From positions 1-35,744 of the forward strand of contig JANXLV010000092.1 in assembly GCA_025355005.1 (NCBI GenBank): DNA of 35,744 nucleotides. Direction: 5' to 3'. Of the stretch, positions 24,930-33,171 are shown piece after piece. This DNA comes from Myxococcales bacterium. Lineage in GTDB: Bacteria > Myxococcota_A > Polyangia > Polyangiales > Polyangiaceae. Under the pieces are notes generated by a model. That model did no database searches. It was not told the DNA's origin and saw only the letters and a program-made list of their open reading frames with translations. Made by a program: the position numbers and the translations under genes. Position 1 is the first letter of the stretch. Each line of letters opens with the position of its first letter.

Positions 24930-25775
24930 ATGGACAGCCCACGAACCACCAACGGGATCCAGGCGCCCTCGTTCCTTTACGGCACCGCGTGGAAGGAGGA
25001 CGACACGCAGCGACTCGTCACAATGGCGCTCGCCGCAGGCTTCCGAGGAATCGACACGGCGAACCAGCGGAAGCACTATCACGAGGCCGCGGTAGGTGAG
25101 GCGCTCCAGCTCGCGTTCGATGCAGGCATGCAACGCGACGCGCTCTTCATCCAGACCAAGTTCACCCATCGCGATGGGCAAGACCACCGCTTGCCATACG
25201 ATGAGGCCGCGCCGATCTCGACGCAGGTGCTGCAGTCGTTCGAGAGCTCGCTCGCGCATCTGCAGGTCGACGTGATCGACTCCTACGTGCTCCACGGCCC
25301 CAGCACGAGCCGCGGGCTCGCTCGCGAGGATCGGGAGGCATGGGCCGCGATGGAGGAGCTGCATGCCGAAGGGCGCGTGCGAATGCTGGGCGTGAGCAAC
25401 GTCACCGCCGAGCAGCTGTCTCTACTATGCCGCGAAGCGCGTACGCCGCCAGCCATGGTCCAGAACCGAACCTACGCGCGCAAGGCGTGGGACAGGGAGG
25501 TGCGTGCGGTCGCGAAGGAGCACGGCGTCGTCTACCAGGGCTTCTCCCTGCTGACGGCGAGCCCTGCAGCGCTCACGAGCGCCGAGGTGGATCGCATCGT
25601 CGCGCGGACCGGGCGCACCCGGGCGCAGATCGTCTATCGGTTCGCCATGCACCTCGGCATGATCTGCCTCTGCGGCACGAAGAGCGCCACGCACATGGCC
25701 GAAGCTCTCGCGGCCACCGAGCTCGACCTGACGGCCGACGAGATCAAAAGCCTCACGGACCTCGGGAGCGCCTGA
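24930..25775 (+). CDS. Aldo/keto reductase
   Basis: The protein has 281 residues from ATG 24930; ATG 24918 would add four. It is a TIM-barrel oxidoreductase using NADPH. The catalytic tetrad is visible as Asp42 (GIDTAN), Tyr50 (HYHEAAVG), Lys77 (IQTKF) and His in SYVLHGPS. GVSNVTAEQL and the phosphate-binding region LCGTKSATHMAEAL near the C-terminus fit the cofactor site. The loop between Asp42 and Tyr50 is three residues longer than in standard members (NQRKHY), marking a distinct subfamily. The physiological carbonyl substrate is unknown. The next gene starts 51 nt downstream. Confidence 0.92.
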   Translation: MDSPRTTNGIQAPSFLYGTAWKEDDTQRLVTMALAAGFRGIDTANQRKHYHEAAVGEALQLAFDAGMQRDALFIQTKFTHRDGQDHRLPYDEAAPISTQVLQSFESSLAHLQVDVIDSYVLHGPSTSRGLAREDREAWAAMEELHAEGRVRMLGVSNVTAEQLSLLCREARTPPAMVQNRTYARKAWDREVRAVAKEHGVVYQGFSLLTASPAALTSAEVDRIVARTGRTRAQIVYRFAMHLGMICLCGTKSATHMAEALAATELDLTADEIKSLTDLGSA

Positions 25776-25811
25776 GCCTCAGAAGACGTGAAGCCGGGGC
25801 CCGTCCCGCGA

Positions 25812-25817
25812 TATGAT
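25812..25817 (+). promoter_or_regulatory. Candidate -10 box TATGAT, 9 nt before ATG 25827
   Basis: TATGAT is followed by GCGGGTTCG and the kinase ATG. It supports ATG 25827 over the in-frame GTG at 25788, whose codons would contain the promoter. Confidence 0.4.
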
Positions 25818-25826
25818 GCGGGTTCG

Positions 25827-28800
25827 ATGCTCACGCCCGGCACAGTCGTCGCTGGTGACTTTCGGATCGAGCGTGCGCTCTCCGAAGGCGGCATGGGCGC
25901 GGTGTACGTGGCCGAACAGCTCTCCACGGGCTCCATGCGCGCGCTCAAGGTGATCAGGACTGAGCTGCTCCATCAGCAGAAGCTTCGCCAGCGCTTCGAG
26001 CAAGAGGCCAAGGTGACGTCGAAGATCGCGAGCGACCACGTCGTCAGCGTCGTCGCCGCTGGCATCGACCCCACGCTGCAATTGCCCTGGATAGCGATGG
26101 AGCTGCTCCAGGGTCAGACGCTCGCGGACGTGGTGCGTGACCGCGGCGCGCTTCCACCATCCGGCGCTCTCGGGATCCTCTCGCAGCTCGCGCACGCCAT
26201 GGACGCAGCGCATCGCGTCGGTGTGGTGCATCGTGACCTGAAGCCCGAGAACATCTTCCTGGCCGAATCGCGGAGGTCCGGTACGCCGTACTTCGTGAAG
26301 GTGCTGGATTTTGGCATCGCGCGCGTCATTCGCGAGGCGCAGGCCTCTCACACGGACTCGCTCGGCACGCCGCTGTGGATGGCGCCGGAGCAAGCGGGCA
26401 ACGGTGAGGCCGTGGGCCCCAAGACGGACATCTGGGCGCTCGGGCTTATCGTCTTCTTCCTGCTCACCGGCAAGCCCTACTGGCTCTCCGCGCGCGAGGA
26501 CGGAACCGCGCTCTCCATCGTGAAGGAGGTGTGCCTGAACCCGCTCGAGAAGGCATCCATCCGCGCCACGGACCTCGGCACTGGCGTGGTCCTCACCCCC
26601 GCGTTCGACGAATGGTTCGCTGGATGCGTGGCGCGGGAGCCCGCCGAACGGTTCGCCACCGCGGGCGCCGCGCTCGTGGGTCTTCGCAAGGCGCTCGGTC
26701 TGCCCGACGACGACCTCGGCTCCGGCAAGACTGACCTTCTCCTCTCGCCCTCGCCCATGCGGACCCCGCGCGCGTCCGACGGCAAGGTCGTTTCAACGAC
26801 GGACGGCACGACGGATGGCACGACGGACCGCGCGCTTCCGGATGCGAAGACGGAGCTCGCGCTCGCGTCGCCGTCCGCCACGCCCGCAGTGCCCATCTCC
26901 GTCGCCGCGTCCGTGCAAGAGAGCGCGGAGGCGAAGGCCGCCACGGGTATCGGCAACGCGAGCGACACGCCGTCGGGCGTGGTCATGAAGTGCTTACCAG
27001 GCGCGACCGCGCCGCCGGGGACCGCTGGAAGGTCAGGGTACGCGCGGTTCACGGTGCCCGGGCTGGTCGTCGTCGTGATCGCCGCAGCATTCTTCGGCAT
27101 ACGCGCGAACCGGCGCGCGAACGACGAGCACGCCTGTCAGGAGACCCGCGAGACGGAGCCTTGCATGCGCAGCTGCTCGCGGGGGAATCAGCAGTCGTGC
27201 GCGACCGTTGGCGCGCGTCTCGCGTTCCCGCTCATCGGCGGAAGACAGGACACCGCGGAGGCGCTCCGCCTGCTCGGGCGCTCATGCGAGAGGGGCCGCG
27301 GATGCGGCACGCTGGGTGTCATGAGCGAGCTCGGCATGCCAGGCGCGCCCACTGACACGGAGAAGACGTTCGAGCGCGCGTGCGACGGCGAGCCGTTCGA
27401 GTGCGCGCTGGGTGTTGCGCACGCGCTCCGTGGCCCAACCGATCGCGAGCTGCCCGACCTGTGGAAGGGGCGAGCGGCCGGTATCGACCCTGCCGCTGCG
27501 TGCGCGCACGGTCCCGACGCGTGCGGCCTCGCGTGGCTTCCGAAGCTGGGACCGGCGACGCCCGCGATTCGCGCGTCGTACGAGACCGGGTGCACGGCTG
27601 GCTCTACGCTCGCATGCAACAACCTGGCAACGCTGTACGCAGAGGGCCAGGCGGGCCTGGAGCAAAACCCCGAGATGGCGCGCGACCGCTTCCAGAAGGC
27701 GTGCGACGCAGGCGACGCCGTCGCGTGCAACAACGTCGGCTTCGTCGCGGGTGGATTCGTGGCGTCGCCGCGCGTGGGTCCGCGAGGTGAGATCACCTAC
27801 AAGCTCCGCTGCGCCGGCCCGTTCAAGGTGGGCTGCGCGGGGTGGGGTGCGTCCGTGCGCACGGTGCCGCCGGGCACTCCTCCAGATCTCGGCACCGCGG
27901 CCACGGCATTCGAGCGCGCGTGCAAGCTGGGCGCGCCGATCGCGTGCGTGAATCTGGGCGCGCTCGTGTATGTCGGCAAGGGCGTTCCGGCCGACCGCGC
28001 GCGCGCCGAGCAGCTCTTCGCCACCACGTGCTTCAAGGGCGATCCGGGCGCCTGTGGCGAGCAGGCCAGCGCGCTCCTCAACGTTCGCATGGACCATCCG
28101 CGCGATGGGCGCGGCGGCTTCGGCTTCATGCAGCGCGCGTGCAAAGGCGGAGAGGAAGATGCGTGCGCGATCGTCTACACGATGATGATCGGCGGCGTCA
28201 CGGACCACGGCCACGAGGCCGAGGGACTCCTTGGCATGAAGCGCCTGGCCGACAAACACATCTACTCGCACGAGCTGGCGCAGCTCTACGAGACCGGCGC
28301 CGACGGTCTTCCGCGCGACCCCGAGCAAGCACGCAAGGTCGCCGTCGCGCTCTGCGAGTCGGAGTGGCACTGCACGGACGCGTCCTACTACTTCGCCCGC
28401 GGCATCGGCGGACCGAAGGACGAAGGCCACGCGCTCGCATCCCTTGCGTCCGGGTGCGATCACGACGACCTCCAGTCATGCACCGAGCTAGGCGCCGCGT
28501 ACCGGGATGGTCGCCTGGTAGGCAAGGATCCCACGCGCGCGGTGTCGCTGTTCCAGAAGGCGTGCAGCGCGGGCGAGTGGGACGGATGCGAGAGCCTTTC
28601 GGCAGCGTTTGCGACGGGCGATGGCAGCTCGAAGGATCTGCCCCGCGCGCTGTCTCTCGCGCGTGAAGCGTGCGATCGCGGTCACCCTGGTAGCTGCGCG
28701 CGCGTGGGAACCATGCTGGCCGACGGGCAGGGCGCCGCGCGCGACGTGGATACGGCGGTTCCGTTCCTCGCGTTCGCATGCAGAGGTGGCGTCATGCCCG

Positions 28801-28853
28801 CGTGTGCAAAGCTCACGGAGCTGAAGAAGCCCATTCCGGATCTGGACCTCTGA
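25827..28853 (+). CDS. Transmembrane Ser/Thr kinase with Cys-rich Sel1 (Hcp-like) extracytoplasmic domain
   Basis: The protein has 1008 residues. The N-terminal kinase (about 10-290) has LSEGGMGAVY (19-27; the first loop Gly is Ser), Lys41, HRDLKPEN (135-142), DFG (161-163) and MAPEQ. A low-complexity juxtamembrane linker (about 295-405) contains TTDG repeats. One membrane helix (about 408-430, VVVVIAAAFFGI) is followed by about 575 periplasmic residues. These hold Sel1-like repeats with paired cysteines about eight residues apart, for example ACDAGDAVAC, ACKLGAPIAC and ACDRGHPGSC. This is the pattern of disulfide-stabilised Helicobacter cysteine-rich proteins. The logical reading is a receptor kinase sensing a periplasmic or envelope ligand; ligand and target are unknown. 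Confidence 0.9.
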   Translation: MLTPGTVVAGDFRIERALSEGGMGAVYVAEQLSTGSMRALKVIRTELLHQQKLRQRFEQEAKVTSKIASDHVVSVVAAGIDPTLQLPWIAMELLQGQTLADVVRDRGALPPSGALGILSQLAHAMDAAHRVGVVHRDLKPENIFLAESRRSGTPYFVKVLDFGIARVIREAQASHTDSLGTPLWMAPEQAGNGEAVGPKTDIWALGLIVFFLLTGKPYWLSAREDGTALSIVKEVCLNPLEKASIRATDLGTGVVLTPAFDEWFAGCVAREPAERFATAGAALVGLRKALGLPDDDLGSGKTDLLLSPSPMRTPRASDGKVVSTTDGTTDGTTDRALPDAKTELALASPSATPAVPISVAASVQESAEAKAATGIGNASDTPSGVVMKCLPGATAPPGTAGRSGYARFTVPGLVVVVIAAAFFGIRANRRANDEHACQETRETEPCMRSCSRGNQQSCATVGARLAFPLIGGRQDTAEALRLLGRSCERGRGCGTLGVMSELGMPGAPTDTEKTFERACDGEPFECALGVAHALRGPTDRELPDLWKGRAAGIDPAAACAHGPDACGLAWLPKLGPATPAIRASYETGCTAGSTLACNNLATLYAEGQAGLEQNPEMARDRFQKACDAGDAVACNNVGFVAGGFVASPRVGPRGEITYKLRCAGPFKVGCAGWGASVRTVPPGTPPDLGTAATAFERACKLGAPIACVNLGALVYVGKGVPADRARAEQLFATTCFKGDPGACGEQASALLNVRMDHPRDGRGGFGFMQRACKGGEEDACAIVYTMMIGGVTDHGHEAEGLLGMKRLADKHIYSHELAQLYETGADGLPRDPEQARKVAVALCESEWHCTDASYYFARGIGGPKDEGHALASLASGCDHDDLQSCTELGAAYRDGRLVGKDPTRAVSLFQKACSAGEWDGCESLSAAFATGDGSSKDLPRALSLAREACDRGHPGSCARVGTMLADGQGAARDVDTAVPFLAFACRGGVMPACAKLTELKKPIPDLDL
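26796..26831 (+). repeat. Three 12-bp tandem units (TTDG) in kinase linker
   Basis: ACGACGGACGGC is repeated three times with one change in unit 2 and one in unit 3. It sits in frame within the flexible linker between kinase domain and membrane helix, so length changes would be tolerated. Confidence 0.75.
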
Positions 28854-28892
28854 CGTGCAGGGTACGCTGTCGTCCGAAGAGCAGCAGGTGGA

Positions 28893-28906
28893 GGCTTTGC
28901 AAAGCC
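28893..28906. promoter_or_regulatory. Perfect 14-bp palindrome GGCTTTGCAAAGCC upstream of selO
   Basis: The palindrome lies in the 137-bp gap between the receptor kinase and selO. As DNA it looks like a dimer operator. As RNA it folds into a 5-bp stem with a TGCA loop. A TACGCT at 28863-28868 could be a -10 box, which would place the element in the selO leader. No U-tract follows, so it is a poor terminator. Confidence 0.35.
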
Positions 28907-28990
28907 CAGCTTCTGGAAACGACCGCTGCCGAACGCCGAAATTCATCCCCTGGCAAACGACCTGGGTCTTCGCGTAGAAGTGGCTGCCCG

Positions 28991-30469
28991 ATGACGTTCG
29001 CGTTCGACAATACCTACGCCCGTCTGCCCGCGCAGTTCCACGCCGCGACCACCCCCACGCACGTTCGTACGCCGCGCGTCGTGAAGATCAATCGCGCGCT
29101 CGCGGAGGTGCTCGGGCTCGATGCCGATCTGCTCGCGTCCGCGGAGGGCGCGGCGCTGCTCTCCGGCAACGCGCTGCCCGAGGGCGCCGAACCCATCGCG
29201 CTTGCGTATGCAGGTCATCAGTTCGGCAACTTCGTTCCCCAGCTGGGCGACGGGCGCGCGATCCTGCTGGGTGAAATCGTCGGCAAGGACGGCAAGCGCC
29301 GCGATCTGCAGCTGAAGGGCGCCGGGCGAACGCGCTTCTCGCGTGGGGGAGACGGACGCGCCGCGCTGGGGCCCGTGCTGCGCGAGTATCTGGTGAGCGA
29401 GGCCATGTTTGCGCTCGGCGTCCCCACCACACGCGCGCTCGCCGCCGTGACCACGGGCGAGCATGTCGCGCGCGAGGAGATGCTGCCTGGCGCGGTGCTC
29501 ACGCGCGTCGCCGCCAGCCACATCCGCGTTGGCACCTTCGAGTTTTTTGCGGCTCGTGGCGACGACGAGGCGCTCTCGACGCTGGCCACCTACGCCCTCA
29601 CCCGCCACTATCCCGACGCGATCGGCAGCGGAAACGACCCGCGCGCGCTGCTCGAGCGCGTCATCGATGCACAGGCAAACCTGGTGGCGCGCTGGCTGGG
29701 CGTGGGCTTCGTGCACGGCGTGATGAACACGGACAACACGAGCATCTCCGGTGAGACGATCGACTACGGACCCTGCGCGTTCCTGGACGTCTACGATCCG
29801 AAGAAGCGATTCAGCTCCATCGACCACGGTGGCCGCTACGCATTCGCGAACCAACCACGCATCGCGCACTGGAACGTCACCAGGCTGGCAGAGGCACTCC
29901 TCACGCGTCTCTCCACGGACGAGGAGGAGGCGATCGGCATCGCCACTCAATGCCTCGAGAAGTTCCCCGCGATCTTCGACGCGGCATATGCCCGCGTGCT
30001 CCGCGCAAAGCTCGGCCTCGCTACCGCCGAGGACTCTGGCGATGCGGCGCTGACCGCGGACCTCTTCGGGCGGATGGCCGGAAACGATGTAGATTACACA
30101 CTGTTCTTCCGCCGCCTGTGCGACGCCGCTCAATCCCCCGAGAAGGACGCGGAGGCCGCATCCTTGTTCACCGAGCCGGCCGCATTCCGCGATTGGGCCG
30201 AGTCGTGGCGAAATCGGCTTCTCCGCGAGCCGGAGCGGTCCGCCGCCGACCGCGCTGCCGCGATGCGGCTCTCGAACCCAGCCTTCATTCCGCGCAATCA
30301 TCGCGTGGAGGAGCTCATCGTGGCCGCGGCCGAACGCGAGGACTTCGCGCCGTTCGAGGCGCTGCTCTCCGTGGTCACACGTCCCTACGAGGAGCACCCG
30401 GACCTCGCGCACCTTGCGACACCGCCAAAGCCAGAAGAGCGCGTGAAGGCCACGTTCTGCGGCACCTGA
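28991..30469 (+). CDS. selO: SelO protein adenylyltransferase (YdiU family pseudokinase)
   Basis: The protein has 492 residues from ATG 28991, starting FDNTYARLPAQF as usual for the family. The frame is open upstream but without homology. Core motifs are AGHQFGNFVPQLGDGRA, the LKGAGRTRFSRGGDGRAALGP nucleotide loop and LREYLVSEAM. Further on are HGVMNTDNTSISGETIDYGPCAF (the metal/nucleotide-binding region of this inverted-ATP pseudokinase) and a C-terminal FCGT whose cysteine takes the place of selenocysteine in animal SelO. SelO transfers AMP from ATP to Ser/Thr/Tyr of proteins, in other bacteria linked to redox stress. It lies downstream of the receptor kinase, but the 137-nt gap leaves co-transcription open. 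Confidence 0.95.
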   Translation: MTFAFDNTYARLPAQFHAATTPTHVRTPRVVKINRALAEVLGLDADLLASAEGAALLSGNALPEGAEPIALAYAGHQFGNFVPQLGDGRAILLGEIVGKDGKRRDLQLKGAGRTRFSRGGDGRAALGPVLREYLVSEAMFALGVPTTRALAAVTTGEHVAREEMLPGAVLTRVAASHIRVGTFEFFAARGDDEALSTLATYALTRHYPDAIGSGNDPRALLERVIDAQANLVARWLGVGFVHGVMNTDNTSISGETIDYGPCAFLDVYDPKKRFSSIDHGGRYAFANQPRIAHWNVTRLAEALLTRLSTDEEEAIGIATQCLEKFPAIFDAAYARVLRAKLGLATAEDSGDAALTADLFGRMAGNDVDYTLFFRRLCDAAQSPEKDAEAASLFTEPAAFRDWAESWRNRLLREPERSAADRAAAMRLSNPAFIPRNHRVEELIVAAAEREDFAPFEALLSVVTRPYEEHPDLAHLATPPKPEERVKATFCGT

Positions 30470-30504
30470 GATCGCGATGTCACCCGTTCGGGCGCGGTGT
30501 GCTG

Positions 30505-31791
30505 TCAGTCCTCGCCCGTCGTGTACTCGGGATGCTCTTCCATGAACTTCATCAGGATGGGCATCATCACGGGGGCGGCGAGCTCACTGGGCGAGGTCTC
30601 GGGTGAGACCTCCTTGCATACGTCGATGACGATGCCCAGCGCCCGCATGAACATCACGTTGTCTTGCGGCGTCTTGAACGTCTCGAGATCGAGGATGGTC
30701 GAAAGCTCCCCCACGATCGACTTCACGGAGTCTCCGTCCTTGGGCGCGTGATCGAAGATCAGCGCGCGCGTCGCCGGGTCCGCGAACATCTTCGTGGCCC
30801 ACTTCTCGATCTTCGCGCGATCACTCTCGCCGATCGCGCCCTTCTGGATCAAGCCGTCCACGTAGAGCCGCGGCCGGTTGAAGTAGCCACCGAACATCTC
30901 CTTCTGCAGTCCCTCGCGCACGTGATCGGGCAGCCGCTTCACCATGCCGAAGTCGAGCAGCGCGAGCTTGCCGTCCGGCGTGCAGAACACGTTGCCCGGA
31001 TGCGGATCGGCGTGAAATAGCCCGGTCACGAACGCCTGATAGAGGAACGAGCCCAGGTAGACGCGCATGAGCGCAAGCCTGTCGACGTTCCACTCGCGCA
31101 GCTTGTCCACGCAGTCCACGTTCGTGCCTTCGATGAAGCCGAGCGTGAGCACGCGGCGACGTGTGGTGTCCCAGTAGACCTTCGGGACCATCACTCCCTG
31201 GGATTCGAGGGAGCGACCGATCTCCTCCGTCGCCTTGCCTTCGAGCACCAGATCGAGCTCGCGGCGCAGCGGCTCCTCCGACTCGTGCAGGAGTATCGTG
31301 AAATCCACCTTCCGGACCACGAGGCCGATTGCGCGCAGCAAGAGGCCCATGAGCGCCAGGTCGATGGCCACGCTGCGTGCAAGTCCCGGGTGCTGCACCT
31401 TCACCACGACCTTCTCGCCCGTCTTCAGGCGAGCCATGTGGACCTGCGCCATCGACGCGGCGGCGATGGGCGTCTCGTCTATCTCGGCGAAGATCTCGAG
31501 CGGCGGCGCGCCCAGCTCCTCCTCGAGCACCGCGGCGATCTCCGCATACGGCGTGGGCACCACCGCGTCGCGCAGTGAGCGAAGCTCGTCGCAGGTCTCC
31601 TTCGGCAACAGGTGCGCCTGCATGGACGCGAGCTGTCCGATCTTCACGTTCGCGCCCTTGAGCCTGCTCGCCGTGCGCGTGAAGCGCTGCGCATTCAGGC
31701 GATGCACCAGCGCTGCGTGCTCGCGGGTGAGCCGCACGCGCAGCACCTTCGTGCGCAACAGCAGCCACAGATAGGAGAGCACCACCCGCAT
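30505..31791 (-). CDS. ABC1/UbiB-family kinase-like protein, short form
   Basis: The protein has 428 residues. The frame is open much further upstream, but it would run into the preceding lipoprotein gene. ATG 31791 is the first ATG/GTG/TTG after that stop. Family motifs are KIGQ at 50-53 (KxGQ), the alanine-rich PIAAASMAQVH replacing the Gly loop, Lys131 in VVVKVQHP, HADPHPGN and LLDFGMVKRL. These ATPase/kinase-like proteins support ubiquinone synthesis or other lipid pathways. It is shorter than E. coli UbiB and lacks a clear C-terminal pair of membrane helices, so the ubiquinone role should not be assumed. It lies 50 nt after the TIM-barrel lipoprotein gene on the same strand. Confidence 0.9.
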   Translation of the reverse strand: MRVVLSYLWLLLRTKVLRVRLTREHAALVHRLNAQRFTRTASRLKGANVKIGQLASMQAHLLPKETCDELRSLRDAVVPTPYAEIAAVLEEELGAPPLEIFAEIDETPIAAASMAQVHMARLKTGEKVVVKVQHPGLARSVAIDLALMGLLLRAIGLVVRKVDFTILLHESEEPLRRELDLVLEGKATEEIGRSLESQGVMVPKVYWDTTRRRVLTLGFIEGTNVDCVDKLREWNVDRLALMRVYLGSFLYQAFVTGLFHADPHPGNVFCTPDGKLALLDFGMVKRLPDHVREGLQKEMFGGYFNRPRLYVDGLIQKGAIGESDRAKIEKWATKMFADPATRALIFDHAPKDGDSVKSIVGELSTILDLETFKTPQDNVMFMRALGIVIDVCKEVSPETSPSELAAPVMMPILMKFMEEHPEYTTGED

Positions 31792-31841
31792 CTGGAGCCA
31801 GACCAGCGACAGGACGTGCCCCGCAGCGGATGGTCTCGCGC

Positions 31842-33128
31842 TCAGTGGAACCCGGAGCAGGGCAGGGGCAGCGGCACGGGATTCGGATCCACGGCGACTG
31901 GAGTCTGGAACTGCGCTGCGAGCTGCGTCATGTCGGCAAGCGTGAATCCGTCGAACCCGCCAAGCGTCGCCTTCGGCCAGACCTCGACGCTGGATGCGCC
32001 AAGCGCGATGCCCTGCGCCACGGTCTGCACCCAGAGGCAGCCCATCTTCTGCGGAGCGTCGGTCTGGAAGCTCACTGGCCCATTCTGCGCGGTGTTCCCG
32101 ATCTCGTCGTAGATGCCTTGATCCGATGCGCGCAGCGGCGCGGAGAGCGCATGGTTGGCGAGCACGCAGCGCGTCCCGAACTTGGCGCGGCAGGCCGTCA
32201 TGACGGTCTCGGGAAATACGGTGGAGTCCGCCATGCCCATGGTGGGGAGGAAGGCATTGAATGTGTAGTCTACATTGGTCAGGTTCCACGCGCCGTAGTC
32301 ATCCACCGCGCCCGTGAGGCAGGCCTTCTGCTGGTCGTCCGTGAAGAGCGCCGTCTTCAGGTTCATCTTCGAGGTGGCGTCCACGGTGGACACGAACGGC
32401 TCGTCCGTCTGCTGCGCGCAGGAAGTGACGGTGATGTGGCGTACGAGCGGATCGTTGTCGTAGCGCGCGGCGACCTTGGCCTGGAACGCGCGCCACGCGG
32501 TGATGTAGTCCGCCGTCCACATGAGGCCGATCTGGAGCGGACAGTTTCCGCTCTGGCACCCCTGCGGATTTCGCTGGATGTCGACGGGACCGCCGCCGAT
32601 GACCTTGGCCCACGCGGGCGCGTTCGCTCCGCTGTAGATACGCAGCTTGGTGCCGAGAGGCGCGGTCGGGTGCGCCGCGTTGTAGGCGTCCACCTGCGTG
32701 AGCGCGGCGTCGATCTTGCTGAAGTCCAGCGCGGCGCCTTGCGTGGGCTCGATGAATGCCCACGTGGCGTTGATCACCACGCCGCCGAAAACGCCGGGGA
32801 ACAGCGCCACGTTGCTCATCACGAACGCCGGCTCCGCGCCCGCCGTGTTGTGCCAGGAGATGTCCTCCATGTCGACAAGACCGGCGAGCGGAGGCTTGGG
32901 GGCCGTGGCAACGCCGCCGTCCCTGCGCATGGGTCCGCTGTCCGCGCCGTTGCCAGCGTCGGTGACGAACGCGCTGCCGTCCGTGGTGGTGCCGCCGTCA
33001 TTCGCGACGACACCACCCTCGGCTCCGCCATCCGTCTCGTCGGCCGTCGTGTACGACTTGCCGGAACACGCGACCACCGGCAGCACTCCGAGCGCGACGA
33101 GCGCGACCACGGTGGTCAGCTTACGCAT
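31842..33128 (-). CDS. Lipoprotein with glycoside-hydrolase-like TIM-barrel pattern
   Basis: The protein has 428 residues from ATG 33128. Signal peptide with lipobox VVAC (Cys21), then a Gly/Asp/Thr-rich linker (about 22-75), typical of myxobacterial surface lipoproteins. The mature domain has strand/helix features of (beta/alpha)8 glycosidases: NATWAFIEPTQG with D-F-S-K-I-D-A-A-L, LRIYSGANAPAW, a long helix before RYDNDPLVRHITVTSCAQQTDEP, and a C-terminal GASSVEVWPKATLGG. A hydrolytic role is possible, but I cannot assign the family or the catalytic acids (Glu128 region and the late Glu in SSVEVWP are candidates). TATGCT lies 6 nt upstream of the start. Confidence 0.7.
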   Translation of the reverse strand: MRKLTTVVALVALGVLPVVACSGKSYTTADETDGGAEGGVVANDGGTTTDGSAFVTDAGNGADSGPMRRDGGVATAPKPPLAGLVDMEDISWHNTAGAEPAFVMSNVALFPGVFGGVVINATWAFIEPTQGAALDFSKIDAALTQVDAYNAAHPTAPLGTKLRIYSGANAPAWAKVIGGGPVDIQRNPQGCQSGNCPLQIGLMWTADYITAWRAFQAKVAARYDNDPLVRHITVTSCAQQTDEPFVSTVDATSKMNLKTALFTDDQQKACLTGAVDDYGAWNLTNVDYTFNAFLPTMGMADSTVFPETVMTACRAKFGTRCVLANHALSAPLRASDQGIYDEIGNTAQNGPVSFQTDAPQKMGCLWVQTVAQGIALGASSVEVWPKATLGGFDGFTLADMTQLAAQFQTPVAVDPNPVPLPLPCSGFH

Positions 33129-33134
33129 GCGTCG

Positions 33135-33140
33135 AGCATA
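33135..33140 (-). promoter_or_regulatory. Candidate -10 box TATGCT, 6 nt before ATG 33128
   Basis: TATGCT followed by CGACGC and the ATG of the TIM-barrel lipoprotein, in the 43-nt gap after the YciI-like gene. It predicts a near-leaderless transcript covering this gene and perhaps the UbiB-like gene. Confidence 0.4.
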
Positions 33141-33171
33141 GCGCGCGTCGTGCCCGTATGTGCAGACTCAC

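Noticed and set aside
28854..28990. An N-terminal extension of SelO in the open frame upstream
   Set aside because: Family members begin at the FDNTYARLP segment. Upstream codons are Arg/Ser-rich and include the kinase gene end in another frame.
30505..32289. The 594-codon version of the UbiB-like gene
   Set aside because: It would overlap more than 440 bases of the lipoprotein gene upstream, and the added residues are non-homologous Arg/His-rich sequence.
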